This document shows positions 10,637 through 22,931 of a stretch of DNA of 64,000 nucleotides, piece by piece (within the stretch, counting starts at the first letter, position 1; each line of letters opens with the position of its first letter). The notes beneath the pieces are model-generated. The model searched no databases. It was not told where the DNA came from and worked only from the letters and a program-made list of their open reading frames with translations. A program made the translations under genes and the position numbers. The stretch is taken from assembly GCA_025331435.1 (NCBI GenBank), contig JAIWNI010000007.1, forward strand, positions 248,001 through 312,000, in the 5' to 3' direction. Source of the DNA: Choanephora cucurbitarum. Its lineage: Eukaryota > Mucoromycota > Mucoromycetes > Mucorales > Choanephoraceae.

Positions 10637-12939
10637 TTTTTTCAAATAGATTTCTTTCAAGCGGACGGCTATCGTAAGGTTTTCTAGCAAGAGTTAAGGT
10701 GCAGAAAGGTAAAGGGGTTTTTGGAAGGCCAAATAAGTCCAGGTGAAGAAGAAAAAAAAGGGAAAGAACACCATTATTCACACCACTTGGTTTCTTTTAT
10801 ACGCTCTTGCTCAGACAAGAAAAAAAATCTTTCATACTGTTCAGACACAGAATTCACAGTCCGAAGGCTTTTTCTTCTGGGTTTGAAAATCAGTGTCCTT
10901 CAATTATCACTAAAGGAAATAGCCCCACTAGAAGTAACACTCGCTAAGGACATTTCATTAAAACCCCCCATAAATAAGTCCCATATGTCTAGCTATGTTC
11001 TTATTCAATCAGGTTTTGGTTCTTTATTATGCATCACAGAAAATTTTCTTCTGCTTCATCACAAACAAAATAACATTGGGTAAGCTTTTGCTTAGGTGCA
11101 TCTGTGTCAACAGGTCTCTGTCTCTCCTGCTGGCATCTCAATTTGTGATCACAAAACTCATGGAAAAATGGATGATGTATTTTTTGCTACGCTGCTGGTA
11201 GCCATTCGTTTCGAGCAGATACTCAACTCTGTTGTTATGATGAGATTTTCTTGCCTGCTTAATGAATACAACAACCATATGTATTTTTTTTTGGCTAGAC
11301 ATTAAGCGCAGTAGCCTTCAAATAGGTTAATTCGAGCAGGATGAAAGCATTTTCGAATTCTAATCATATGATTACCTCCTCCATTCATTTCTTCTTATAT
11401 AAATCCTTTCTACTGAATCAGTATTTCTACCATTTTAAGAAAAAAACTTGAAACTGGCTCTTCTTTAAGACTATATTAAGTGGAATTCAGTATTTTTTTT
11501 TCAGTAGATTTCTCGTCACAGTGAAATATCATGTTGATTATGTTCACTCAATCACTGCAGAACTGTCTCTCTCTCTTTGTCTCTTAAAAAATTAAAATCA
11601 AGCGGAGCGAGTATTCTTATTGAAGAGGAGTTTGCCTGTCAAAAAAAAAAGGGGGTTTTTGGCAACATATCATCTCCACAGCTTTCCTCGTATCCACTTT
11701 CTTACAAGAGCCCAATCCAATGGCCGATCAATTCAAGTCCCTCAAACTGTTCGATATTAACAAGTGAAGCTAATAAAGGAATAACTCATAAAAGAGAAAT
11801 CAACTCTAAAAAATCAAAGAAAATAGGTTCCATAATTTCAAAGACTATTCTTATCGAGTTTAAAGTATATAATTATCTACAGCTGATCAAGCTGATTTGG
11901 CTCACTGTTGTTATAGTAAAAAAGAAGCCGAACGAGCGGATAATTGATGCGCCTTAGTTGACTTAATATGGTTGAACGAGTGTTGCAATCAGAGTGTTTT
12001 TAAAAAGAAGTCTCTATGGCGATCATTACCATAAAACTAAACAAAGGCTTGAACGTTCAATATAGAGGTTAGGGATGAGTAGTTGTGATGGTTTGATTTC
12101 TTAGAGTCAACAAAAGATCAAATCAAATCAATACTGTCATTACACAAAGCGTTTTATCTCAATTTGCAATTTTCTCTTTCCTTACAAACAAAGACATATT
12201 AGCCTTTTTTTTTTTTGCTATGTATGAACTCAACTGACACATAGCATCATAGTTGACACTCAGATAAAAAACTGATGCGAGGTTATGTAGTTTTAGCTAA
12301 GCAAATCAAGAATAAATATAGGCACTATTGTGTGATAAAAAGCAAAGGTAGGGAAGAAAGTAGAACCGAGTAAAGCGAAGTGGGATTAGAAATATGATTG
12401 AGCTTCAGCTATCTAGGACAAGTTGAATGCAATTGGAATATTGAGTCGAACAGTTAAGAAGAAAAGACAAAGAGGGATGTGTGTAGGTGTTTGGAATTAT
12501 GTATGGGTGCGAAGTTCGAAAACTGAATTATTGACTATAGCAATAAAAGAAAGGAGTTTTTTAAGAATTGCTCGTGTAATCAGTATTAGTTTTTTGGACT
12601 AAAATACCGTATGTAGAAGTTCTTCCCTCCATTTGAGAGAAATAAAATATAAACTGTTTGATACATGTACCAGGACAAAGCCCAAATCTCTAAGAAATGA
12701 AAGAAATGCGCATTCTTATGCGATACAGCATTAAATATGTGTGGGTTTGTATATAAGTAAGCTTGTTATGATCTATTGGCATCGTACCTATGCTCTTCTA
12801 GAATTGCATAGAATATTTGATTTTTTTTAGGGATTTCAATATTTTCGGTATGAAACCGCTTTTGGGTGGCTTACAGAGCTAATATTTTTTCTTTATTTTT
12901 TCTTCTTCTTCTTTTACATATATATCTTAATATAGACAA
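10637..12939. other. Intergenic region, RPS0 / ROK1 (2.3 kb)
   Basis: This is the divergent region between RPS0 and ROK1. Several ORFs of 60-126 codons occur (10721-11083, 11577-11957) but show no recognisable domain, no coding bias, and mostly non-ATG starts. I see no gene. There are homopolymer A and T tracts and a short CTCTCTCTCTTTGTCTCT stretch near 11566-11583. Confidence 0.55.
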
Positions 12940-14792
12940 ATGGATATCTTTCGCTTATTAGGTGGCGGTGCCCGGTTTGACAAGAAGCGTTTTCAGCATG
13001 ATGTCAACCTGTTTGAGAGCGAAAAAGAAGCAAATCGAACTCACATTCAACAAAAGAACGCAGCTGTCAATGATCCTGCTGTACGTGATCAGCTTTTGCA
13101 GGAAATTGACTTTTTCAACAATACAACAACAACTGATGCTGAAGATCAGCAAAGCGTCATGACTAAAGAAACCTCTAAAAAACTAAAGAAAGGTAAGCTG
13201 TCAGTGATCAATGCCATTCTTTTCTTAACTGACATTATCCATAGCCAAAAAGGCATCATCGACTATTTTCGATACAGTAGAAGAAGCTAAAGCATTTAGA
13301 AAGCAACAAAAGATCAAGGTATATGGTACTGATGTGCCTAACCCTTTTAGAAGTTTTGAAGACCTGGCTTCGCCTGCTTATAACCTCAGCACAACACTTT
13401 ACAACAATCTGATGACTGTCAAGTACAAAACACCTACACCTGTTCAGATGCAATCTATTCCCATCATGTTAAACGGACGTGATCTCATGTCATGTGCACC
13501 TACAGGTTCAGGTAAAACAATGGCCTACTTGTTGCCTATTCTACACGATCTTAAGAAACCTGAAAAGAAGTCAAGTTATCGTGCGTTGATTATTGCCCCC
13601 ACAAGAGAATTGATACAACAGATTGCCCGTGAAGCCAGCCATCTGAGTCAAGGCACTAAGTTGCGTGTTCATGTACTGACAAACCCAACAAGTGATGAGG
13701 AAAAAGAAGAGCAAAAGTTTGGTGAGTCTAAACACAAAGGAGATTGAGATATGAACTGACAGTTGTTGCCTAGATATCTTGATCACAACACCTCTTCGAC
13801 TAGTGTATGCCATTAAGGAAAAGGAGGTTGATTTGAGCGCAGTGAAGCATCTTGTATTAGATGAAGCAGATAAGCTATTAGATCAAGGCTTTTTGGAACA
13901 GACAGATGAAATCTTTGCTGCATGTTCTTCCAACAGTATTCAAAAATCCCTTTTCAGTGCTACCTTCTCATCGCATGTTGAAGAGTTGGCCAAGACAGTT
14001 ATGAAGGACCCTATCCGTATTGTGATTGGCGCCAAGAATGCAGCTACTGACACCATTCGTCAAGAATTGTTGTTTACAGGTTCTGAATCAGGTAAAATGA
14101 TTGCTCTACGTCAATTGATCCAACAGGGCATCAAACCACCTGTTTTGATTTTTGTGCAGTCAATTGAGCGTGCTAAGGAGCTGTTCCATGAGCTTGTGTT
14201 TGATGGTTTGAATGTTGACGTGATTCATTCAGACCGTACCAAAGCACAGCGTGACCATATCATTGATCAGTTCCGTCTCGGTAAGATTTGGGTCTTGATT
14301 GCAACTGAATTGATGGCTCGTGGTCTTGACTTTAAGGGCGTCAATTTGGTTATCAATTATGATTTCCCTCAGACAGTAGCTAGCTACATTCACCGTATCG
14401 GTCGTACAGGTCGTGCTGGTCGATCAGGCGAAGCTGTGACATATTATACAAAAGAAGACATCCCTTACATGAAGGGTGTGGTGAACGTGATGAAGGAATC
14501 AGGCTGTCAAGTACCTGAATGGATGTTGAAGTTGAAGAATGCTACTCATCAACAAAAGCGAGAACTCAAAAAGGGTCTTGACCGTACTCAAATTGATTCT
14601 ACCTCTAAATATGACAAATACCAACAAAAGAAGAAGAAGTAAGTAGAGAGAATGATGAAAGATTTACTGAAATCTAATCTATTGGATACTAGGGATATGA
14701 TAGAAGCATCTAAAAAGCGAAAGCGAGCTGGCTCTGACAAGCAATCAAAGAAGGCCAAGAAACAAGACGAGGTCGAAGAAAAAGACGCTTAA
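12940..14792 (+). CDS. ROK1: ATP-dependent RNA helicase Rok1/DDX52 (DEAD-box)
   Basis: Exons 12940-13192, 13245-13721, 13774-14638 and 14693-14792 give 564 residues. The N-terminus MDIFRLLGGGARFDKKRF is the hallmark of Rok1/DDX52. Helicase motifs are in order: Q motif TPTPVQMQSIP, motif I APTGSGKT (about residue 169), PTREL, DEAD (about 272), SAT (about 305), HSDRTKAQRD, ARGLDFKGVNLVINYD and HRIGRTGRAGR (about 449). Rok1 unwinds snR30 and other pre-rRNA contacts during early 40S maturation in the nucleolus. The last exon supplies a Lys-rich nuclear-type tail (KKRKRAGSDKQSKKAKK). Without that splice the ORF would stop at the intron's own TAG just after 14640. The ATG at 12940 is directly followed by the conserved N-terminus. 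Confidence 0.95.
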
Positions 14793-16378
14793 GAAGATAA
14801 TTACGACAATAATAGAGCATATACTTTGTAAATAATAAGCATTTAAATCATATTCTTTGATTCTATTTTCTACCTAAAAGAAGTTATAGTTGTAGAATGC
14901 ATGCTGATGTTTGTACGCGTGGTACTATTTTGATACATATACAGGGTGTTGACAAAGCATTAATGTTCACGCAGTTGTATTCTTAGTATATTGCTCTCTT
15001 TTGGTACTTATCTAAAATGTCTGGGATATTGAGATCAACATTTAGTTTTTCCGTTTCTTGGTTCATCTTGTATGTTTCCATCTAACTACCAGCAACGCTG
15101 TCTCATCTCTTTCTTTCTTTTTGGAAAATCAGGGTTTCAATGACTGTCAGTAAGAAACTAGTTTACATTTGACTGCTGAATTGACATAACAAAGCAAGAG
15201 CGGCATCTTCACTTCAGGCAAACAAATCTAAATAATCAACGAACTAAGACTGTCACAGGATTTAATGGTGGGAGAGAGGTCAAAGAGAACCTATGCAAAA
15301 AAAGACTTGGATTGGGACTTACTTCAGCAAAAAACAAAACAAAAGAATACTTAACATTGTTTTTGAGGAAGAGAAGTAGAGTTGCCATCAACATTGCCGA
15401 TTTTCTTAATGCATCTTTCATTGTGCATAAATCATGTAAATGCGTATCAAACTTGATCTTGCTCGGTTGCTTTTGAAAACCAGAAGATTCACTGTTCATA
15501 GAAGTGAAAGACAGAAGACTAAAAAGAAAGGAAACATGCTCGGTAACTTGATGTGCGTCAATCAAGATTGTATTTTTAAGAGGTATGACAGGGCAACGAA
15601 GTCAAGAGACGCTCTGTCTTTGCTTGCAGTCAGCTTATCGGGTCTTTCTTGTGTGGTCTTTCGCCAGCCAATTTCTGCCTTCTCACCTAGAAAAAATTAG
15701 TCAATCCAAAGCTGAAAAGTCCAAGATCAAAACATCTTCCTTTCTGACTTCGGTAAGCTTGGTCTTTTAACGCAAACCTACTCAAGTTTCTAACTCCGTG
15801 ACTGTCTCAATTCGCTGGTCATTTAGGGTTTATTCCTTTGGCTGAATTTTAAGTTTATGCTGTAAGGCAGAACCATTGCAAGTCCGAAGGACAAGCAACT
15901 AACACTGCAAACATCAAGTGATCGCACCTCTGTGCGCATTTGAACCACAATGGTACGACACACATTTGACAAATACACAAATATTATTATTTGAAATAGA
16001 GACAGGATCTTTTTCCTTTTGCATAATTATACTTTTGGCAAGTTTTCCTACAACAACTCAAAACTATACTTTAAACAAACCAAGAGCTTAAGTCCCTTTT
16101 TTCTTCCATCGCGTAAGATACTCAGATATCAACAAAGCGCGGTGCCATTATCTCTAGAAAAAAAAGAGAGCTCTTTGTTGTGCTTCTTTGTTTCTGCTTA
16201 TTTCCTGTTACTATGAATAAAGTATTGAGTATCTCTTTTCGACCCCGCAACAATATGCTAAGTATACAATATTTGTTGTACCTCCCTCGTGCATTTCCCT
16301 CTTTTAATTTTTTTTCTTCTCCTTTCTGTTTCTCTTTCTTTTTTTTTCTCTATCTCATAACTAAAGAAGAAAACTTGA
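14793..16378. other. Intergenic region, ROK1 / TBC gene (1.6 kb)
   Basis: No gene is recognised. ORFs at 15236-15565 and 15440-15700 overlap on opposite strands and have no recognisable content. Two adjacent small hairpins at 15876-15898 and 15926-15939 are described among the findings. The last 150 bp before 16379 is pyrimidine-rich, as expected for a fungal promoter or leader. Confidence 0.5.
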
Positions 16379-18824
16379 ATGACAACAACTGTAGTAGATC
16401 ATTTAATATCCCAGCAAGCAGATTCGTTTGCTCTATTTCCAAATGATTCAACTAATTACCATTCATGTTACAATGAACCAAATTGTATGTGTCAACCATA
16501 TGAGGAAGTTTATCATCTGTACTAATCATATTTGCAGCCCACATTCACTCCATAAGCGAAGAGCCCCTACATGGTGATTCTTCTTCACTTTCTTCTTTTG
16601 ATGAACCTAATCTTTACTTTGAAAGGCCAATGCGTGCTTCATCAGAAAATACTGCCCTGAGTTCAGTGTACAGTCTAAAAGAAGAAGAAGAAGAAGAATG
16701 TGAAGATGCCATGGCTACTATTCCGCTTGAAAATAACGATAACATAACAACAATTGAAAACGAGACCACCAACAATAGACAACATCATAACGATATGCAA
16801 TTAGAATCACCTTTAACTACGCTAGAAGAGGAACAGCCCGAAGGAACCAAGCAATCAATTAGACCACTCAAGATTGTTACTTCTGATCAAAAGAAACCTT
16901 TAGAAACCAATTCACGTATGTCTCTTTCTGAGCACGATTCGGGATCTCGTCGTCAAAGCACAGACAATGGATCCATTTGTTCTACTTCTTCGTCCACTTC
17001 GAAATCAATTTTTGCTCTTTGGTCTCCATTTCGAGCATCTTCTTCATCTCTAATTTCATCGTCATCTTCCATTTCCTCTTCAAGGCGTCTTTCAAAGCAG
17101 AATTCAGCTCCTTCTCTAAGCTCGCCTCCTCGGCCGTCTGCTTCTTTTGCTGCTCGTCAATCCATGTTGGGTAGATCAACGAGCATTATCACACCATTAC
17201 CGGGCTTTCAAGAGGCTTTGCTTGCCCAAATGGAGCAGCTCAATAGATCGAATGTGAATGATCCAAAGACAAAGGCCTTCAAGCATATAAAAAGGCAATC
17301 TATTCGCTTAAATCTCGTTGCACAAAATAAGGGCAGTGAATTTGATTGGGGTAAAATTATCCATGTCAAGATAAAGACGATAAACACTAACGTCTAGCAT
17401 TTAGATTTTTGGGCTTCTGTCATAGACGAGCCACAAAACTTAACCAAGGCCAACAAAGATTTGATTCAGCACATTCGATTTGGTATACCGCCTTCTATCC
17501 GAGGTATGGTTTGGCAGTTGTTAACCAAATCAAAAGATCAAGCGCTTGTAGAACACTATATGGACTTGCTTAAATTAGTTAGTCCGTATGATAAAATGAT
17601 TCAGCGTGATCTAGCCCGCACATTTCCTGGCCACACTTATTTCAAAGATATAGATGGGCAAGGCCAAGAAGGTCTTTACAATGTTGTCAGAGCTTATAGT
17701 TCATATGACAATGAAGTAGGCTATTGTCAAGGCTTAGCATTCATTGTAGGACCTATGTTATTGAATGTAAGCATATATCTGTTTCTTTTTTCTCAAATGA
17801 GGATTCGCAGATCATTAATTTGTTGTCGATTAGATGCCACAAGAAGATGCGTTCTGTGTCTTGATCCAACTCATGAATCAATATGGATTACGAGGCCATT
17901 TTACACCTGAAATGGATGGGCTTCAGTTACGGCTGTATCAATTTGATGCATTGGTCCAAGAGCATTTGCCTCATGTAGCTCGTCATCTCAAGCAACAAGG
18001 CGTCAATTCAACTATGTATGCTTCCCAGTGGTTCATGACTTTGTTCGCCTATAAGTTTCCATTCAATTTGGTGTATCGTATTTACGATGTCATTTTTGCT
18101 GAAGGTATCAGTGTCATCTTCAAATTCGCAATTGCCTTACTTAAGCGAAACCAAACTACTATCCTGGGCTACGATTTTGAACATCTACTCAATTTCTTAA
18201 AAAATGGACTGTTTGAAGAATACAAAGTAAGACGCAAAACAAGCCTTCTTAGCTTCCATTTCTTATGAAAATAACATGCTTAAAAATTAGGACGATGACC
18301 GCAAATTTGTCAGTGATGCTTGTGAACTCGAGATACCCGCCAAACGCATATTGCAATTAGAAAGAGATTACAAACAACAAGTGCAGAAGGAACAAGCAGA
18401 TGCTAATCTTATGAACGAACTCCATAAATCAAATGCCTTACTAAAAAAGAAATTGAAGATACTAGAAGAAAAGACTGCAACACTGAGATCTGAACATGAA
18501 GACGTATGCGATCAACTAAAAGGCACACATGAACAGCTTGAAGTCTTAAAAGACGAAAATCATACCATTAGAACTCAAATAAGCTCTTTACAAGCCGCAG
18601 TTGATGAAGTGCCTGAAAAAATAGAGGCCAAAACAAAGGAACAATTTGAAGCACTCTGTAGTGAGAATGGACAGCTGATTGGTAAAAACTCAACTCTAGA
18701 GGATGAGCTACAAAAAGCAGAAGCTGTCCTAATTGACATGAAAATTCGTTATGCTCAAAGCGAAAATGACAAAGAAGAGCTCAACAAAAGACTACATGAA
18801 TTAAAGAAGCTAATAAATTTTTAA
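16379..18824 (+). CDS. TBC-domain Rab GTPase-activating protein, Gyp5/EVI5-like
   Basis: Exons 16379-16484, 16538-17350, 17405-17766, 17834-18226 and 18291-18824 join in frame to 735 residues. The first 300 residues are low-complexity, with an acidic stretch and Ser runs. The TBC domain spans about residues 325-590. It contains IRFGIPPSIRGMVWQLLT, the catalytic Arg motif region (IPPSIRGMVW), VGYCQGLAFIVGPML with the catalytic Gln finger (YCQG), and ASQWFMTLFAYKFP. The last 150 residues form a long coiled coil rich in Glu, Lys and Leu. This order (disordered N-terminus, TBC, coiled coil) matches yeast Gyp5/Gyl1 and animal EVI5, which inactivate Rab GTPases at the Golgi or sites of polarised exocytosis. 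The Rab target cannot be told. The stop is 8 bp from the stop of the convergent glutamate kinase gene. Confidence 0.9.
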
Positions 18825-18832
18825 TCATTAAA

Positions 18833-20142
18833 TTATTTTTCTTCTCTAAATCGAACAAGATTATCACGATGGATAACGCATTCAGAATCAACATAACCCA
18901 AGATGGTGGCAATCTCAGTACTATGACAACGTTTGATGCGATTGATTTCTGTACTAGAGTAGTTGGCAATGCCTTTTCCAATCACAGTGGTTTCGTGCTG
19001 ACCATTATCCAGCGTTTTGCGTAAGGCAATTTCTACAGCCTGTTGAGCTACAAAACTACCTTCGACTTCAACAATACCTGCAGCAAACAGACTGCCCTTG
19101 AGGCGGGTTGCCAATATGCCACGTGCAGCACCTTCATCTACATACACAGTACCAGCTGTATGTAGCCCATATTGAATCCACCATTTGCGATCTAATAGAG
19201 GGTTGTTTTTTGCGACAAATCGTGTATGTAATGGCTGTTCTGAGGCGTTGTTGTCTTGGTCAGCTGCAATAATTTTGGCAATGTTGCCAGTCTTGGATCC
19301 ATTTGTAATGATGGTGGTAACACCTGCGGCAATGGCTAAATCAGCCGCAATCAGTTTTGTTGCCATACCACCTGTGCCTAAAGAAGAACCCATGGATGCT
19401 ACAGAAACCTGCTGACGCAACTGAACCATATCTTCACAGACAGTAACAGGTCTAGCATCAGGGTTTGTGCGTGGGTTATCTGTATAGAGACAGTCGACAT
19501 CCGTCAAGAGAAACAGATAGTCGGCTTTGATCATACCAGCCATGACAGCAGATAAGGTATCGTTATCGCCAAAACGAATACCTTGGGTTGAGATGGTATC
19601 ATTTTCATTTACAATAGGTACTACACCCATATCCAAAAGCTCTTCCAAACAGTTCACTGCATTTAGGTATTGTGAGCGCTAAAATGAAAGAAATATGAGA
19701 TCAAAATAAAAAAAAAAAGCTCAAAAAAGAACATACATCAGCTAGATCGTTTTTTGTTAGTAATATTTGAGCTACAGGTTGATGGAACTGGCCAAATAAG
19801 TCATCATATAAGGCCATAAGTCGGCCCTGACCAACAGCAGCTACAGCCTAAAAAAAAGGTTATATAAAAATGAAACAAACGTGAATTGGTTCATACCTGT
19901 CTAGCAGACAATTTAGAAGGCTTCTCAGACATATTAAGCCTACGAAGACCAGTACCTACAGCGGCACTTGTGACAAGCACGACGCGATGACCTTGAGAAC
20001 GTAAACTGAGAACACTTTCAACCAAGGCAGAAAGGTTAGACAATAAAGGGAAATGGGTTACTTCATTACAGATAGATGAAGTACCAATCTTAATTACTAT
20101 TGTCAGAGAAGAAGGAGCTTTTTGCTGATTTTTGCGAATCAT
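18833..20142 (-). CDS. PRO1: Glutamate 5-kinase (gamma-glutamyl kinase)
   Basis: Exons 20142-19897, 19847-19737 and 19678-18833 give 400 residues. The amino-acid-kinase domain opens VIKIGTSSI and contains [77 protein letters not shown] and the [15 protein letters not shown] loop. The C-terminal 80-90 residues, with [17 protein letters not shown] and [14 protein letters not shown], form the PUA domain usual in this enzyme. It phosphorylates glutamate as the first committed step of proline synthesis in the cytosol. The ATG at 20142 is chosen because the conserved core begins 17 codons later. A TGACTCA about 90 bp upstream suggests general amino-acid control, as for the argininosuccinate lyase gene. 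Confidence 0.96.
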
Positions 20143-20231
20143 AATATACACAGGAGAAAGAGAGAGAGGGGAAAGAGATATGTTTTGTATCTAACAAAAG
20201 AAATGTCAAACGCTTATTTGTACAAGGTTCA

Positions 20232-20238
20232 TGACTCA
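20232..20238. promoter_or_regulatory. Gcn4/Cpc1-type element TGACTCA upstream of PRO1
   Basis: An exact TGACTCA sits about 90 bp upstream of the glutamate kinase start. It matches the element near ARG4 in sequence and spacing. It is the consensus for Gcn4/Cpc1 bZIP activators. Binding is inferred, not shown. Confidence 0.5.
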
Positions 20239-21864
20239 CATTTTTCTGGTCTTGAAAAAAAAAATCCATAAATGCAAGCTGGCATAAAAATTTTAAGTTG
20301 TTAGTGCAACCATTTTGAATTTAATGTTATGCCAAAAAAAACAAAGTTGTGTGCTTGATGATAATACTGGTTGAAATTGTGCTCGTGTAGCAAATCTCGC
20401 TTGGTTTTCTATTTGCTGCATAATAGCTTTTCAGTAAGCTTCTGTTGTTTTCTAATTTTATTCGTAGAGAAAAAAAAAGATGGACAGCCTTTGGAATGTA
20501 GATTGCTTGCTTCTTTATACTGATAATCATTATCCATTTAATCGCAACAATCGATAGCAATACATGAAGAAATAGCCAAAAACGTGCCGCAAAGTTATGC
20601 ATGAGAACTAAAAGAATGATATTGAAGTGTCATGTTTTTTTCTGTAGATTCTTTTTTGATGGTTCATTGATAAAAATTCATGGAAGCGAACGATATTAGC
20701 ATTCCCGTTTCACATTGTTTTAGTTTTTGTAGCTCTACTTTGGCTTCCAGATATGCGAATTGGGAACACTAGTACTGTTCGAGTTTTATTAGCGATTATC
20801 TTTACGAAGTGTTGCTGAATGTGGGCTGCTTACGAAGTTATGAAATCTTAAAGGCAAGTGTTTAGATCAGATAATCACAACAGCATAATAGACCGTTAGC
20901 TAAAGTCGAAAATCAAATTGTCGGCAACATTACCAACATAGCTTATTCTTTCTTCTTTCTCAAGACACAATTCTCGATGGTTGGTGGGAGATTCTTGATA
21001 CCTAAAGACAAAAAGAGCTATATATTATGTCGCGAGTCAAACGGATAACAAGACTCATTTTCAAATCATACAGAGAAGAAAGAAAGCAATTACAAAGTAA
21101 GATCATACTGCCTTGATACTTAAAGTTTTCCCTCTATCAACAAAAAGCCAATATACTTATCATATCATCCAGTTGACTTTTATAAGCAGATGCCATCAGA
21201 TGCTGGTTGACCCTGATTTGTATCTATCGTTTTTCTTTTAAACTTGTTCAGTTGGCTATGATATTGATAATTTCTTATTGCTGTAAAAAAGAAAAGTTAT
21301 GTGCTTTAGTGATTGTATACTGATGGCTTCTATTACAAAATTTTTCTACTAAAATAAGCTTTATGATCAAGCACTACAAGTGGAATTCTATTTAAAGAAC
21401 GTCATTTGAAGACCAATGAGTTGAAACATGGGAAAAAGAAATCCAAAAGAAAAGGGTTTGGTTTCAGAAAGAATGGAAAAAGGATCTACAAATGTGCTCA
21501 ATCTCTTGGCTTTCTTTTTGGGAGTTTTTTTTTCTTCGCTACCATATAACTTGCATTATTATAGTATGTCTCGCACAAGGAAATCCAAAAATGTCAAAAG
21601 AAATGAATACTGCTTACTCTACATAACCACTCTAGTAGATTGAACCGTTTTATTCAAAGAAATCCAAACCAAAGAAAATCACCGATGACGCTATCATAAC
21701 CTCTTTTCTTTTGTCTAAATGAGCTTGAAAGATACCGATTCTATGTTTCAAATGATGCATACGAATATGTATATCCAATCGGCTTGTTTCTCATAAAGAT
21801 ATTTGATATAAATACTTTAAAGAAAGCCATCATTTCTTTTTTTTTCTGTATCAAAATAACCACA
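20239..21864. other. Intergenic region, PRO1 / secreted protein gene
   Basis: AT-rich divergent intergenic DNA. Short ORFs (20327-20602, 21428-21643) show no domain and no coding bias. I see no RNA gene or repeat. The last 100 bp before 21865 is likely the promoter and leader of the small secreted protein. Confidence 0.5.
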
Positions 21865-22316
21865 ATGAACACAAAGTTAATTGCATTCTTTTCAGTCCTC
21901 ATTTCCCTTGCTGTTGTCAGTGCACAGGTTTCCGCTATAACATCACTCACTAGCAAGTAAGTTGCCTACTTCTGTAACATCTAATTTCATTCTAACGATA
22001 TCCCCACAGGATTGAATCTTTATCTGCCTCTTACACTGAACCCGAAAGAACAAGTCTCATAAGCTCTGCTTCCTCTGCCATTTCTCGTATCTCTTCAGCT
22101 GTAAGTGCTGACCGTAGCTCGATAACAAGTGCCTTGAGCTCAGCTACCAGTGCTCAACAATCTGCTTCAAGCGTTGCTAGTTCTTTGGCATCTGTAGCAG
22201 CTACACAAAATGCTGGTGCTATTACTTTTACCAGAGATTTCCCTGGAGATTTTGGTGTTCAATTCTTTGCCCTAGTTGCCCTCTTTGTAGCTAGCTTTGC
22301 TGTCATGCTTGCATAA
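21865..22316 (+). CDS. Ser/Ala-rich secreted protein, probable GPI anchor
   Basis: Two exons, 21865-21956 and 22010-22316, give 132 residues. The N-terminus MNTKLIAFFSVLISLAVVSA is a clear signal peptide. The mature part is almost entirely Ser, Ala, Thr and Val, with repeated SSA/SAVSS blocks likely to be O-glycosylated. One less biased patch (GAITFTRDFPGDFG) precedes a hydrophobic C-terminus, QFFALVALFVASFAVMLA, with no charged residues after it. That layout is the one of a GPI-anchored cell-wall or plasma-membrane protein. I cannot assign a specific family. The exon junction restores one frame from signal peptide to C-terminus, and a TATAAA-like AT-rich region lies upstream. It is head-to-tail with PGS1. 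Confidence 0.8.
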
Positions 22317-22931
22317 GTTTAATTCTATTTTAATAAAGCAACTACATCTTACTTTTTTTCTCTCACTGCATCCAAAAACCATACATATCAAGATATCTGA
22401 AACATATTTTTAGTTTCTTTTCTTTTGCAATATACTCATCAACAAATATCACAATCAGATATGCTATTTGTAGAAGCATAAGCTTTTTCCTTTTTTCTAT
22501 CTGATCAAACCATAGCCTACTGTCTTTATATGATTGGAATTTTGGCTTTAAGCTAATAAAAGAGATAGAATCTTATACAGAGGTAATTCAATGCTTTTCG
22601 TACTTTTAGTACTGAAAGAATCAATTCTCATCTCTAAAAATCCTGCTTTGTTTGACTCAATTCTATCACTAATCATCAAATCGCATAGACATAGTCAGAA
22701 AAACTAGATAAAAAGAAAAGAGGAATGTTGTAATATCATACATGTCAAAAAAACTTACTTGTTGCTTGTAAAAAAGAATCATTGGTAGGTCTACCTATAG
22801 GGCAAAGATAACAATGTCATCTGCATGATTTCTAGAGCAAAGCCAAATTAAAGAAAAGAAGTCCGATCAATTGAGTTTATAAACCTAAATAAGGGTTGCT
22901 TTTTCTTAAAAAATTCTATTTGTACAAACTT
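22317..22931. other. Intergenic region upstream of PGS1
   Basis: 615 bp of AT-rich DNA with the 3' end of the secreted-protein gene and the PGS1 promoter. No ORF or repeat of note. A TGACTCA occurs at 22653-22659, but it is nearly 280 bp upstream of a lipid gene and I treat it as background. Confidence 0.5.

Noticed and set aside
10721..11957. Several 60-126-codon ORFs between RPS0 and ROK1
   Set aside because: They overlap, mostly lack ATG starts, show no domain or splice continuation, and have the composition of surrounding AT-rich DNA.
22653..22659. TGACTCA upstream of PGS1 (and other single copies, for example near 6953, 27916, 29932)
   Set aside because: Far from a start or inside an intron, not next to amino-acid genes, and at the frequency expected by chance.
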